Position numbers and translations under genes: made by a program | Origin: Bremerella volcania | GTDB taxonomy: Bacteria > Planctomycetota > Planctomycetia > Pirellulales > Pirellulaceae | Assembly: GCF_007748115.1 (NCBI RefSeq) | Contig: NZ_CP036289.1 | Span: forward strand, 1,612,001 to 1,676,000 | Reading direction: 5' to 3' | DNA: 64,000 nucleotides | The notes under the pieces: model-generated | The model's database searches: none | Seen by the model: the letters and a program-made list of their open reading frames with translations, nothing else | Told to the model about the DNA's origin: nothing | In this document: one piece after another, positions 25,370 to 34,329 of the stretch | Numbering within the stretch: the stretch's first letter is position 1 | Layout: each line of letters begins with the position of its first letter

Positions 25370-26611
25370 GATGGGTTATCTGCGACACTGAGGCAATGGC
25401 GGTCAGGCGATTTTGTGACGGAGGTTGTCGCGGCCTGATCCGGTGTTCTCAGGTGCCTTTCTCATGTCGTCACGTTCGCCTGTTTCCCTTCAAGAGTGCT
25501 TTGCCGATCTGACCGATCCGCGGACTCGCAAGGTGACTTATCCGTTAACGAATATCGTGACCATCGCGCTGTGTGCGGTGATGAGTGGGGCGGATGATTT
25601 TGTGGCTATCGCCGACTGGGCCGAGATGAAGAAGGAGTGGCTGGGTAAGTTCCTTGATTTGAGTTCCGGCATCCCTTCGCACGATCGCTTTAATGCGATC
25701 TTGGCTTCGCTGAATCCGGCTGAGTTTGAGAAGTGTTTGCTGACTTGGATCACCGCCTTACACGAAATCACCGACGGGCAGATCATCGCGATTGACGGCA
25801 AGACGCTGCGGCGGAGTTTCGACAAGGCCAGCAGCAAGGCGGCCATTCACATGGTCAGTGCCTGGGCGACTGCCAATCATGTGAGTCTCGGCCAGGTAGT
25901 AACCGACGCGAAGAGCAACGAGATCACCGCCATTCCCAAACTGCTTGAAATCGTCGAGGTTTCCGGCAGTTTAGTGACGATTGACGCTCAAGGTTGCCAA
26001 CAGGACATCGCTCAGAAGATCGTCGACCAGGGAGCCGATTATTGCCTGGCCGTGAAGCGCAATCAGCCGACCCTCCACGATTCGATCGAAGATTTTTTTG
26101 TCGCGCAGCAGGAAAGCAATTTCAAGCGAGCCAAAGTACACCGTCACGAAACGCACGAGAAAGGGCATGGTCGCGAGGAGTCGCGTTCCTATTATATCTG
26201 CCCTGTGAACGACGAGATCATCACACGAGATCGTTGGTCGAACTTGAGGGCGATCGGGATGACGATCAATATCGTGAAGCAAGGCGGGAACGAGACGAGC
26301 GAGGTGCGATACTATATCCTGAGCAAGTACCTTTCCGGCAAGCGTTTCGCCGAGGCCGTTCGCGGTCATTGGGGCATTGAAAACAGCCTGCACTGGCAAC
26401 TGGACGTGACGTTCGGTGAAGATCAATCTCGCATCCGCAAAGGGCACGCCGACGCCAACTTTAGCCTGCTACGAAGGACGAGCCTGAGCCTGCTGAAGAA
26501 CAACAAGACAGCCAAGGTCGGCGTGAAGAACAAACGATTAAAATGCGGCTGGGGCGATGACTACCGCATGGAAGTCCTGCTGGGACGGTGAGTTATGGTG
26601 CAATCGCCGTG
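25353..26611 (+). mobile_element. ISAs1-family insertion sequence, complete, 1259 bases
   Basis: Left end CACGGCGATTGCGCCATGA (from 25353) and the complement of the right end, CACGGCGATTGCACCATAA (from 26611), match at 17 of 19 bases. The element is flanked by 10-base direct repeats GATGCCGATG at 25343-25352 and 26612-26621, the target-site duplication. It carries one transposase gene. The near-identical ends, exact duplication and undecayed host gene halves point to a recent insertion. Confidence 0.95.
25464..26591 (+). CDS. ISAs1-family DDE transposase
   Basis: A 375-residue transposase. The N-terminal DDE_Tnp_1-associated domain begins LQECFADLTDPRTRKVTYPL and includes IVTIALCAVMSGADDFVAIA. 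The DDE catalytic residues lie in IIAIDGKTLRRSFDK (first Asp), LVTIDAQGCQQDIAQKI (second Asp) and RGHWGIENSLHWQLDVTFGE (Glu). The C-terminal RIRKGHADANFSLLRR block is also typical. ATG 25464 has AGGTG at a good distance; a TTG at 25425 is possible. No frameshift or stop is seen, so the enzyme is probably functional. Confidence 0.95.
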   Translation: MSSRSPVSLQECFADLTDPRTRKVTYPLTNIVTIALCAVMSGADDFVAIADWAEMKKEWLGKFLDLSSGIPSHDRFNAILASLNPAEFEKCLLTWITALHEITDGQIIAIDGKTLRRSFDKASSKAAIHMVSAWATANHVSLGQVVTDAKSNEITAIPKLLEIVEVSGSLVTIDAQGCQQDIAQKIVDQGADYCLAVKRNQPTLHDSIEDFFVAQQESNFKRAKVHRHETHEKGHGREESRSYYICPVNDEIITRDRWSNLRAIGMTINIVKQGGNETSEVRYYILSKYLSGKRFAEAVRGHWGIENSLHWQLDVTFGEDQSRIRKGHADANFSLLRRTSLSLLKNNKTAKVGVKNKRLKCGWGDDYRMEVLLGR

Positions 26612-27469
26612 GATGCCGATGTCGGAGAGCCCATGTCCGTCGAGATGTATTGGGATCTCGCTTATATCGGCCAGAAATTCCGTTACGTCTTCCAGTGGTA
26701 CTTCGATAAACTCGATCGGAACACGGACCGAGTTCAATTTGGCATCGACGTCTTTGGCCTGGTCGCCAAGGGGATGGACGGACAGAGCCGCCGTGGCGTA
26801 CGCGTCGCTGGGCTGCTGCTTCACCTGACGCAGCCGTGCGAGCAAGCTCTCGATTTTCCGGTGGGCCTCATCGGTCTGATCGACGATCAGGGTATTTTGA
26901 TAGTGGTTCATCGAAGCGGGGCCCCCCACATTCTCCCACAGCGGAATCTCGACGGTCGAGGTAATTACCTTGATCAGGTAATCGGGATCCGACAAAGGAC
27001 CTTCGTGGACCAGATCGCCAATGGGGTAGACGCGGCGAACCAGGCGCGATTCGACGGTTTCCCAGGTCGTTACCACCACGCCGGTCGAGTCGACGAGATA
27101 GGTCAGCGAGACTTCACGCAGAAGAAGCTGCAATAGCGTATTGGCTGCGAGTTGCGGCGTTTTCAGCGTAACCTCCGTTTCGATGTCAAAACCGACGTCG
27201 TCCAGGGCGCGCTGATCGATGCGAATGGGGACGTCGATTTGCTCGGAGACGAACTGCAGCGCATCGCTCAAGGGTGTTTCAATGAAGTCGATCTCGGCGG
27301 TTGCTGACTGCAACTTCTCTTGCCAACGCTGAACCTCCGCCAGGGAAGATTGAGAGGCCTGGTTCGGGACAATCGTGATCGGGCCGATCGCATCGCTCGA
27401 CTCTTGTTGAGCCATCAGGGGAGCGGCAGTAAATGACACCAACAGAGCAGTCCAAAGAAAAGCGCGCAT
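26561..27469 (-). pseudogene. STN-module paralogue 3, N-terminal fragment (split by ISAs1 element)
   Basis: Residues 1-20 form a signal peptide (MRAFLWTALLVSFTAAPLMA). A first A sub-module (IDFIETPLSDALQFVSEQID, ALDDVGFDIETEVTL, LLREVSLTYLV), a B sub-module (IPLWENVGGPASMNHY, LIVDQTDEAHRKIESLLARL) and the start of the second A (IEFIEVPLEDVTEFLADIS) are present. Genuine sequence ends at codon 286 (base 26612) in LSDIGI; the following 16 codons come from the insertion sequence. A truncated, still secreted A-B protein could be made. Confidence 0.9.
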
Positions 27470-27579
27470 CGAAAACTCCTGGCTTGGGAGTAGGGGAGGG
27501 GAGCGGATACCACATTACCCTAGCCGAGGGGAGAATTGCGTGCAATTATTTGGTCTGTTTTGTGTTTGTGAAGCGTTCG

Positions 27580-28389
27580 CTACGACTTATGGCGTTTGCC
27601 GTTGATGGTGACGTCTCCCAGGCGAGGCTTTCCTTCGTCGGGCACCAGAACCTCGACGCGTACTTTCTCCCACTGATCCTTTTCGAGCTTCTTCTCGCGC
27701 AGGAAGGTCAATCGGCGATGCCCATCGGGGAAGTCTTCGCCAAAGGTGAAGTCTTCGATCGAGAATGGGGCGGACTCTGGCGAGTACTTCTTCAGGCCCT
27801 CGTTGGCCAGGGGAAGTTGCCGGGCAACGGCCTCTTTGCCGCCGGCCCGGACCAGTTGAATCAAGTCCGTATACGTTTGCATGACGTCAAGGTATTGTCG
27901 GATCATGAGATCCTGGTTGGCAGTCGCCGACGGCCAGCCATATTCGCACGTTAGCGTGATGACCTTTTGATCATCACGCACGAGATAACAATCTTGACTG
28001 CCATCCCAGCGATTCGGTTTGCTATTAAACCAAGGGCCAGCGATCTGCTCGATCGCGATTTCTTTCAGTAAGGTTTTCCTTAGCGTCTTGATTTCCTCGT
28101 CGGCAAGCTTCAGCCGTGACTCGCGCTGGCGGTAGTCCTTGGGGGCGATCGCCGTTCCATCCTTCAGCACGCGCAACTGGTAGAGAGGATCGGTTCCGCC
28201 AAACTTGACCGACCCGAAGTGAATCCAGGCCAAGAGGTCGCCATCTTTCTTCGCTTCCGCCAGCGGATCGAGGGGAATTGAAATCACTTTCTTCTCATCG
28301 ACAGGCGGTTGGGCAGGAAGGATGGTGGAAAGAAGCAGCGATATCGAGAAGCTGGAAGCGGCAAGGACCAACACATATAGCTTGAACAT
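27580..28389 (-). CDS. Hypothetical secreted protein
   Basis: 269 residues with an N-terminal hydrophobic signal (MFKLYVLVLAASSFSISLLL, cleavage near LPAQP). The mature protein is mixed alpha/beta without recognisable motifs: WIHFGSVKFGGTDPLYQLRV near the start, a Lys/Glu-rich helix in the middle (about 95-125), one Cys in SQDCYLVRDD and one in LTCEYGWPS that might form a disulfide, and WEKVRVEVLVPDEGKPRLGD at the end. I do not recognise the family. It lies 110 bases upstream of the STN-module array on the same strand and may be the first gene of that operon. Confidence 0.65.
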   Translation of the reverse strand: MFKLYVLVLAASSFSISLLLSTILPAQPPVDEKKVISIPLDPLAEAKKDGDLLAWIHFGSVKFGGTDPLYQLRVLKDGTAIAPKDYRQRESRLKLADEEIKTLRKTLLKEIAIEQIAGPWFNSKPNRWDGSQDCYLVRDDQKVITLTCEYGWPSATANQDLMIRQYLDVMQTYTDLIQLVRAGGKEAVARQLPLANEGLKKYSPESAPFSIEDFTFGEDFPDGHRRLTFLREKKLEKDQWEKVRVEVLVPDEGKPRLGDVTINGKRHKS

Positions 28390-28568
28390 GGCGAGGTGCC
28401 TGGGAGAGGGATTCAGTTGTCCGATTGGTACATGAAAACGTCTTAAGATAAAGACGAAGTCAAGTTCATTTCGGTTTTGGACCGATGGTGAGTGCGTTTT
28501 ATTTGCTAGAGTTAAGATGCCAATTTCATAATCTTGAAATAACAGCGGTGCGGCCGGCAGGCTTTTAG

Positions 28569-28652
28569 AATGAAGCAGCCCTGGAAGAAGTGAAGTCGCT
28601 GTCTGCGTGGGATTCGCCGATGCTCAAGGAAGCGATGGCAAAAGGGGGCTAG
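28569..28652 (+). other. Coding-like remnant in the gap upstream of the hypothetical secreted gene
   Basis: Within the 28390-28662 gap, one frame reads EALEEVKSLSAWDSP-like residues and ends MLKEAMAKGG at a TAG, directly after an in-frame TAG at 28566. It looks like the last 27 codons of a protein without a start, possibly a gene remnant. The rest of the gap is AT-richer than its surroundings and should hold the promoter of the secreted gene. Confidence 0.25.
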
Positions 28653-28662
28653 TCGAAGCCTA

Positions 28663-29253
28663 CTAGTTCAACGTGCCCTTGGTGCTCGGCACGCCAGGGG
28701 AACGTGGATCGAGTTCCACCGCCATGCGCAAACTACGCGCGGCGCACTTGAAGATCGCCTCGCTGATGTGGTGGTTGTTGCGTCCGTAGTGGATGTTCAC
28801 GTGGAAGTTGCACAGGGCGTTGGCGGCCAGGGCCTGCCAGAAGTCTTCCACCAGTTCGGTGTCGAACTCGCCGATCTTTTCGGTCGTGAACGGAGCATTG
28901 AACACCAGATAATAGCGACCGCTTAAATCCCACACGGTGCTGCACAGTGTTTCTTCCATGGGCAGCGTGAAATGACCGTATCGGCGGATCCCCTTCTTGT
29001 CGCCGATCGCCTGGCGAATGGCCTGGCCGACGCAGATGCCGGTGTCTTCGACCGTGTGGTGCTGATCGACGTGCAGGTCGCCGTTGACTTCGACCGACAA
29101 GTCGAAACAGCCATGCCGCGTGAATAGCTGCAGCATGTGGTCGAAGAATCCCACGCCGGTGCTTCCGGTGAAGTTGCCGGATCCGTCGAGGTTCAACTCG
29201 AGCTTGATCTGCGTTTCGGTTGTGTCGCGTTCGATTTTGGCGGTGCGGGTCAT
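28663..29253 (-). CDS. hisB: Imidazoleglycerol-phosphate dehydratase
   Basis: Catalyses dehydration of imidazoleglycerol phosphate in histidine synthesis, using two Mn ions. At 196 residues it is the monofunctional form without the N-terminal phosphatase of enterobacteria. Metal-binding motifs are [16 protein letters not shown] (about 34-49), [15 protein letters not shown] (about 59-73), and [19 protein letters not shown] near residue 160. It is the third gene of a hisD-hisC-hisB group, 21 bases after hisC. Confidence 0.96.
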   Translation of the reverse strand: MTRTAKIERDTTETQIKLELNLDGSGNFTGSTGVGFFDHMLQLFTRHGCFDLSVEVNGDLHVDQHHTVEDTGICVGQAIRQAIGDKKGIRRYGHFTLPMEETLCSTVWDLSGRYYLVFNAPFTTEKIGEFDTELVEDFWQALAANALCNFHVNIHYGRNNHHISEAIFKCAARSLRMAVELDPRSPGVPSTKGTLN

Positions 29254-29274
29254 GGGCGAGCGATTATGCGGGTT

Positions 29275-30333
29275 CTAAGAGTTCTGCTGAAGGTACTGCT
29301 CGATCAAGTCCAAGCATACGTCGGTTTGGCCATCAGTACCGACTGAGATTCGAATTCCCTCGGTAATTCCCGGGTATTGCATGTATCTGATCAGAACGTG
29401 GTTCTGCTTGAGGAATTCGTAAATCGGTTTGAGTTTGACGCCTGGCTTCGTCGCCCAGACGAAGTTTGCCTGAGAATCGGGCACAGTAAATCCCAGCTCG
29501 CGTAGTCGCGCCGTCATTCGCCCCCGGGTGGCAACCACCTTGGCTTTGTTCTCGGCGACCCACTTCTGATCGTCGATCGCGGCCAGCGCCCCAGCCAGCG
29601 AAAGGGCATCGCAGTTGTAACTATCCTTGACCTTGGTCAACTGCTCGATCATCTGGGGCTGGGCAACCAAGAAGCCAAACCGCAGGCCAGCCAGCGCGTA
29701 CGACTTGCTAAGCGTCCGCGAGACCATGATCTTCTCGTTCTCTTTGACGAGATCGATGCAATTGTCGTCGGCGAAATCGGCATACGCTTCGTCGATCAGA
29801 ATCGGACAGGGAAGCGAGTCGGCGATTTCTCGCAGCTGACTCTTGGGGACGACCGTGCCGCTGGGACTGTTGGGGTTGGGCAGGAAGGCCAGCTTCAAGT
29901 GGTTGCTGGCCGTGCCGAATGATTCTGGCAGCGTCCAGTCTTCGTTGAACGGAATCTCTTCGCTGTCAGCCCCTTGGATCTCGGCGAGCGTTTTATAGAG
30001 GACGTAGCTTGGGGTGGGCAATCGCAGCCATTCGCCGTCGCCGACGAAGCCGCGAGTCAGGATGGTCAGGATGTCGTCGCTGCCGTTGCCGCAGAGGATC
30101 CAATCAGGCTCAACCCCAAGTACTTCCGCCGCACGAATGCGAAACGCGGTGCCGACCGGGTCGGGGTATTTCTCGAGGCCCTGATCCAGACGCTGACGAA
30201 TGGCTTCGGCGACCTTACCCGAGGCAGGGTAGGGGTTCTCGTTGGTGTTCAGCTTGATGAACTTCCCGCCTTGCGGTTGTTCGCCCGGCTTGTAACCAGC
30301 GATTGCTTCAATCTCAGGACGAAAGTAGCCCAT
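29275..30333 (-). CDS. hisC: Histidinol-phosphate aminotransferase
   Basis: A PLP-dependent class I/II aminotransferase that converts imidazole acetol phosphate to histidinol phosphate. In 352 residues it shows LNTNENPYPASGKVAEAI near residue 27, CGNGSDDILTILTRGF (cofactor phosphate region), LPNPNSPSGTVV (conserved Asn), IDEAYADF (Asp-Glu), and SRTLSKSYALAGLRFGF containing the PLP-binding Lys. It starts 15 bases after hisD and is followed by hisB, so all three are probably cotranscribed. Confidence 0.95.
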   Translation of the reverse strand: MGYFRPEIEAIAGYKPGEQPQGGKFIKLNTNENPYPASGKVAEAIRQRLDQGLEKYPDPVGTAFRIRAAEVLGVEPDWILCGNGSDDILTILTRGFVGDGEWLRLPTPSYVLYKTLAEIQGADSEEIPFNEDWTLPESFGTASNHLKLAFLPNPNSPSGTVVPKSQLREIADSLPCPILIDEAYADFADDNCIDLVKENEKIMVSRTLSKSYALAGLRFGFLVAQPQMIEQLTKVKDSYNCDALSLAGALAAIDDQKWVAENKAKVVATRGRMTARLRELGFTVPDSQANFVWATKPGVKLKPIYEFLKQNHVLIRYMQYPGITEGIRISVGTDGQTDVCLDLIEQYLQQNS

Positions 30334-30348
30334 GGTGTTCCCAGTTTG

Positions 30349-31713
30349 TTATTCAGATTCGGTGCGAATCGTGACGCTTCGCTTGTGGGCGGTCAAACCT
30401 TCTTTGTCGGCCAATGTCGTGACCAGTGGGGCAATCGCCTTCAGGCCGTTTTCGGTGAAGTGGATCACGCTACGTGAACGGAGAAAGTCGTTGGCCGATA
30501 GTCCACTCGCCCAGTGCGCCGTGGCACCGGTCGGCAAAACGTGCGACGGACCAGCGGCATAATCCCCGAGGGCCACCGGCGAGTAGTTGCCCAGGAAGGT
30601 CGCCCCGGCGGTAAGGATCTTCTCGGCGGTTGCTTCGCTGTCTTGCGTGGTAATGTGCAAGTGCTCGGGCGCCAGGTCAGTGGCGATGCGGCAAGCTTCG
30701 TCTTCATCTTTGGCAACGATGACCGCGCCGAAGTCGATCAAGCTTTGAACCGTCAAATCGCAGCGTTCCAAAACAGCGACTTGCTTTTCGAGTTCGGTCA
30801 GAGCGGCGTCGATCAGCGACTCGTCCCAGCTGATCAGGACACTGCTGCCCGGCGAATGTTCGGCCTGGGCCAGCATGTCCGCGGCGATGTACGCTGGTTT
30901 GGCGGTCGTATCGGCCACGACGACCACTTCGCTGGGCCCGGCGATCGAGTCGATATCGACTTCGCCAAAGACATGCTTCTTGGCCAGCGCGACAAACAAG
31001 TTGCCGGGGCCGACGATCTTCTGAACTTTGGGAATCCCTTCGACGCCATACGCCAGGGCGGCCACGCCTTGGGCGCCACCGACGCGGTAGACTTCCTTCA
31101 CCCCGATTTCGACGCAGGTAGCTAAGAGATCTAAATTATACGAACCAAACGGAGTCGGCGGAGCGATCACGGCCAATTCTTCCACGCCGGCTGCCAGCGC
31201 CGGAACAGCCGTCATCAGCACAGTGGAAGGATACGCGGCCGCGCCGCCTGGGACACAAATACCGACTCGCTTCAGCGGCGTGTAACGATGCCTCAGCTTG
31301 CCGCCGTGTTCGATGGGAACTTCAACGTCTTGATGCAGGATGGCCGTTTGGAAGCGGAGGATGTTTTCGCGAATGTCGCGGATCGTTTGCAGAAACTCAG
31401 GATCGGCTGCTTCGTGAGCCAGGCGAAGCTCTTCTTCCGAAACGCGAATCGTCGAAGCGTACAACTGCTTGCCATCGAGGCTCTTGCCGTATTCGAGTAC
31501 GGCAGCCAGCCCGCGTTTTTCGACGTCGGAACAGATTCGTTGCACCACTTGCAGGGGGCTCAGGGGCTGGCCAAAGACCTCCATCGTCCGCTTGCGGCCT
31601 GCTTCACTGACGACATCCCCCTTAGGGCTGAGCTTATCGCGTACCTGTTGCAGTTGCGCTTCGACGTCATCGTGCCGGGTATCGATCCGGGCGATTTTCG
31701 ACTTCAGATCCAT
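30349..31713 (-). CDS. hisD: Histidinol dehydrogenase
   Basis: A zinc enzyme that oxidises histidinol to histidine in two NAD-dependent steps. The 454-residue protein shows [20 protein letters not shown] (about 127-146), [63 protein letters not shown] (zinc-site residues) and [23 protein letters not shown] 31713 was chosen; a TTG nine codons upstream is possible but has no better ribosome site. The gene is the first of the hisDCB group. Confidence 0.95.
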   Translation of the reverse strand: MDLKSKIARIDTRHDDVEAQLQQVRDKLSPKGDVVSEAGRKRTMEVFGQPLSPLQVVQRICSDVEKRGLAAVLEYGKSLDGKQLYASTIRVSEEELRLAHEAADPEFLQTIRDIRENILRFQTAILHQDVEVPIEHGGKLRHRYTPLKRVGICVPGGAAAYPSTVLMTAVPALAAGVEELAVIAPPTPFGSYNLDLLATCVEIGVKEVYRVGGAQGVAALAYGVEGIPKVQKIVGPGNLFVALAKKHVFGEVDIDSIAGPSEVVVVADTTAKPAYIAADMLAQAEHSPGSSVLISWDESLIDAALTELEKQVAVLERCDLTVQSLIDFGAVIVAKDEDEACRIATDLAPEHLHITTQDSEATAEKILTAGATFLGNYSPVALGDYAAGPSHVLPTGATAHWASGLSANDFLRSRSVIHFTENGLKAIAPLVTTLADKEGLTAHKRSVTIRTESE

Positions 31714-31839
31714 TTCACTTTTCTGGGGGTTCGACGGCAAACGATCTCAGTACTGGGAAAACATACCATTTTGCTGCACGGGGGACTGAGTGGAAAGGGG
31801 CGAAGTTCTGGCGATTCCCGATTCTGGGGAAGGGGATTA

Positions 31840-31954
31840 ACCACGGATGGCACAGATATACACGAATAACAGATTGATTTAGATAACGGGTGTCACCGTT
31901 GGCTCGCCCCGCAATGGCACCAAATCTTTCTCCCTATCCGTGTTCATCCGTGGT
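31840..31954. repeat. Inverted pair of CCACGGATG-type dispersed repeats
   Basis: ACCACGGATGGCACAGATA (31840-31858) is mirrored imperfectly by TATCCGTGTTCATCCGTGGT (31935-31954). These words belong to a repeat common between genes in planctomycetes and other phyla (from memory). It separates hisD from the rlmKL stop codon. Confidence 0.7.
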
Positions 31955-31956
31955 CA

Positions 31957-34125
31957 CTATCCCGTCTTCCGCACCATTTTCCAGCACCGGTGGATGCGCT
32001 GATTGCGAAAGTCTTCCGGCACGGTGTGTTTCGAGATCTCTCGGATCTGCACGTTTTGCAAGGCTTCTTCGTCTAGCTTGAAGCGGCGGAAGTTATTGGA
32101 GAAGTAGAGGATGCCTCCTTCGCTCAGCAGGTTCAGCGTCAGGCCGATCATCTCGACGTGGTCTTCCTGAACGTCCCACACGTCGTCGGTACGTTTGCTA
32201 TTGGAAAAGGTCGGCACGTCGACGATCGCCAGGTCGAACTTCGGCTCCGGCTTTTGGTTGCGGAGGTACTCCATCACGTCGCTACGGATGAAGTGATGCT
32301 TGGCGATCGAAAGGCCGTTGAGTTGGAAGTTTCTGCCTGCCCAGTCCAGGTAGTTGGCATTCAGGTCGACGCTGGTCGTCGAGGCTGCCCCGCCTGCCGC
32401 GGCGTAGACGCTGAATGCCCCGGTGTAACAAAACAGGTTCAGCACACGCTTGCCGTTGGCTTCTTCGCGGAACTGACTGCGTAGATTGCGGTGATCGAGG
32501 AACAGTCCGGTGTCGACATAGTCGGAAAGGTTGACCTCGAACTTCAAGCCTCCTTCTTCGACGACGACGATCTTCGACTCGTCCGAAACTTTCTCGTGCT
32601 GCGTGCTGCCAGACTGCCGCGTGCGGTGTTTGACGAAGACGTGCCCCTCGGGGATCTCCAGCACCTCACGAGCGGCTTCGGTCAAGTGATCGAGCCAGTC
32701 GGCGTACTGTGCCGGCGTGCGATCGTGCGGGCGGTCGTAGTCGGTGATGTGCAGGTAATCGTGATAGATGTCGATCACCAGTGGAATCTCGGGAATGTCT
32801 CGCTCGTACAGGCGGTAGCAATGGATGCCACGCTTCGGCCAGCGGCGAAAATGGCGTGCCCGCTTGGCGAGCCGGTTCTTCAGCAGTTGGGCCTGCTCTT
32901 TCGCCTTGTCATCTAGTCCGCCAAAGGCCGGCGTAAAGGTGCGTTTCGGCTTTTCCTCGGTCGATTCGGATGAGACCTCGTCGCCAGCTTTCGGCGGCGG
33001 AGGTCCATGATACTGATAGTAATGACACTCGGTCCGGCCGTTGTACATCTTGCGACGCCGGGTCGCTTCCTGCCCCATCGCTCGCTCGAACTCGGGAAAC
33101 GCCGTGAGGATGAAGTGCGACCAGGTGGGTAGCTGCCGCAAGACATCGGGAAAGCCGCGGTAGAAATCCCATTGGGCTCGCCGGGCACGCGAGTGATCGT
33201 CGTATGGCGTGCTGGTGATCAGGCAGCCGTACTTGCGTTTGCTGGTTAGCTCGCTGAATGATTGCCGCTGGAAGTGAATGTTGCTGTCGACGCCGGCGGC
33301 GATCGCTTGTTGACGGGCCAGACGCAGGGCCGAGGCGTCTTCGTCGTAGCCGATAATCGATTCCGGCAATGCGTCGAGTACCTGAGCCCTGGCTTCTTCC
33401 AACAGATCGAGCCATGCCTCTTGATCGACCGCCGGCCAATCGATCAACGCGAAGTCACGTAGCAGCCCTGGTACCATATTCCGGCCGATCATCGCTGCTT
33501 CGATCAACAGGACGCCGCTTCCGCAGAACGGATCGACCAGGGGGCGCTCGCGATTCCAGTGACTCAGCTGAATGAGTGCCGCCGCGAGCGTTGGTTTCAT
33601 GGGCGAGTGTCGCTCAGAGTCTAGGTACCCGCGGCGCGCAAGCCCTGCGCCCGAGGTATCGATCGTCAGCGTGGCGACGTCTTTGGCGATGGCGACTTCC
33701 ACTGTAAACGTCGCCCCGGATTCAGGGAGCTTCTCACCATGGACCGATTGCAGTCGCTCGACGATGGCCCGCTTGGTTGCCCGTTGAATGGCCGGAACGC
33801 TGGTCAGCTGCGACTGGTAGCTGCGTCCTTTGACGGCGAAAGCCCCTTCGGCATCGATGAACGTTTCCCAGGGGAGTGCTTTCACGCCGTCGAACAAGGC
33901 ATCGAAGTCACCGGCAGGGATCTGGGCCACTTCGATCAACACGCGATCGGCGGTCCGCAGGTGCAAGTTGGCCTTCATCGCGTCGGTATAGTTGCCGGCG
34001 AAGCGTACGCGACCCGAACCGAGGATCTCGGTTTCGTAGCCGAGCGTCTGCAATTCGCGGGCCGTGACGGCTTCGATGCCGAACGCCGTAGTGGCCAGAA
34101 GTGGGAGGGGACTGGATGGATTCAC
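31957..34125 (-). CDS. rlmL: Bifunctional 23S rRNA methyltransferase RlmKL (N7-G2069 / N2-G2445)
   Basis: A 722-residue fusion. The N-terminal THUMP domain (about 1-155) binds RNA. The first methyltransferase (RlmL type, about 160-380) shows SPMKPTLAAALIQLSHW, VDPFCGSGVLLIEAAMIGRN and YDEDASALRLARQQA, but its catalytic motif, usually NPPY, reads TSTPYDDHS. The second (RlmK type, about 420-722) shows ITDYDRPHDRTPAQYADWLD, FEVNLSDYVDTGLFLDHRNL, VLNLFCYTGAFSVYAA and AIVDVPTFSNSKRTDDVWDV. A Glu/Lys-rich linker joins them. The start is a GTG. Whether the first site is active is doubtful. Confidence 0.93.
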   Translation of the reverse strand: MNPSSPLPLLATTAFGIEAVTARELQTLGYETEILGSGRVRFAGNYTDAMKANLHLRTADRVLIEVAQIPAGDFDALFDGVKALPWETFIDAEGAFAVKGRSYQSQLTSVPAIQRATKRAIVERLQSVHGEKLPESGATFTVEVAIAKDVATLTIDTSGAGLARRGYLDSERHSPMKPTLAAALIQLSHWNRERPLVDPFCGSGVLLIEAAMIGRNMVPGLLRDFALIDWPAVDQEAWLDLLEEARAQVLDALPESIIGYDEDASALRLARQQAIAAGVDSNIHFQRQSFSELTSKRKYGCLITSTPYDDHSRARRAQWDFYRGFPDVLRQLPTWSHFILTAFPEFERAMGQEATRRRKMYNGRTECHYYQYHGPPPPKAGDEVSSESTEEKPKRTFTPAFGGLDDKAKEQAQLLKNRLAKRARHFRRWPKRGIHCYRLYERDIPEIPLVIDIYHDYLHITDYDRPHDRTPAQYADWLDHLTEAAREVLEIPEGHVFVKHRTRQSGSTQHEKVSDESKIVVVEEGGLKFEVNLSDYVDTGLFLDHRNLRSQFREEANGKRVLNLFCYTGAFSVYAAAGGAASTTSVDLNANYLDWAGRNFQLNGLSIAKHHFIRSDVMEYLRNQKPEPKFDLAIVDVPTFSNSKRTDDVWDVQEDHVEMIGLTLNLLSEGGILYFSNNFRRFKLDEEALQNVQIREISKHTVPEDFRNQRIHRCWKMVRKTG

Positions 34126-34329
34126 GCGCTTAAGTTACCTGGCAAGTTCCGGGGAATTCTTCATCGTACGTGCCAGTCGCCGGAAGGCATAGTGCGGCCA
34201 GGCATGCTGATGGCCGTAATAACTTCATCAAAAATCGCTCGAAGCCCCTGGCCGATCGGTTTATAAATAACTGCTTGTGGAGTGATCTATTTCTACCAGC
34301 AGCAAGGCAAACGCGGAGGCGAGTAACCC

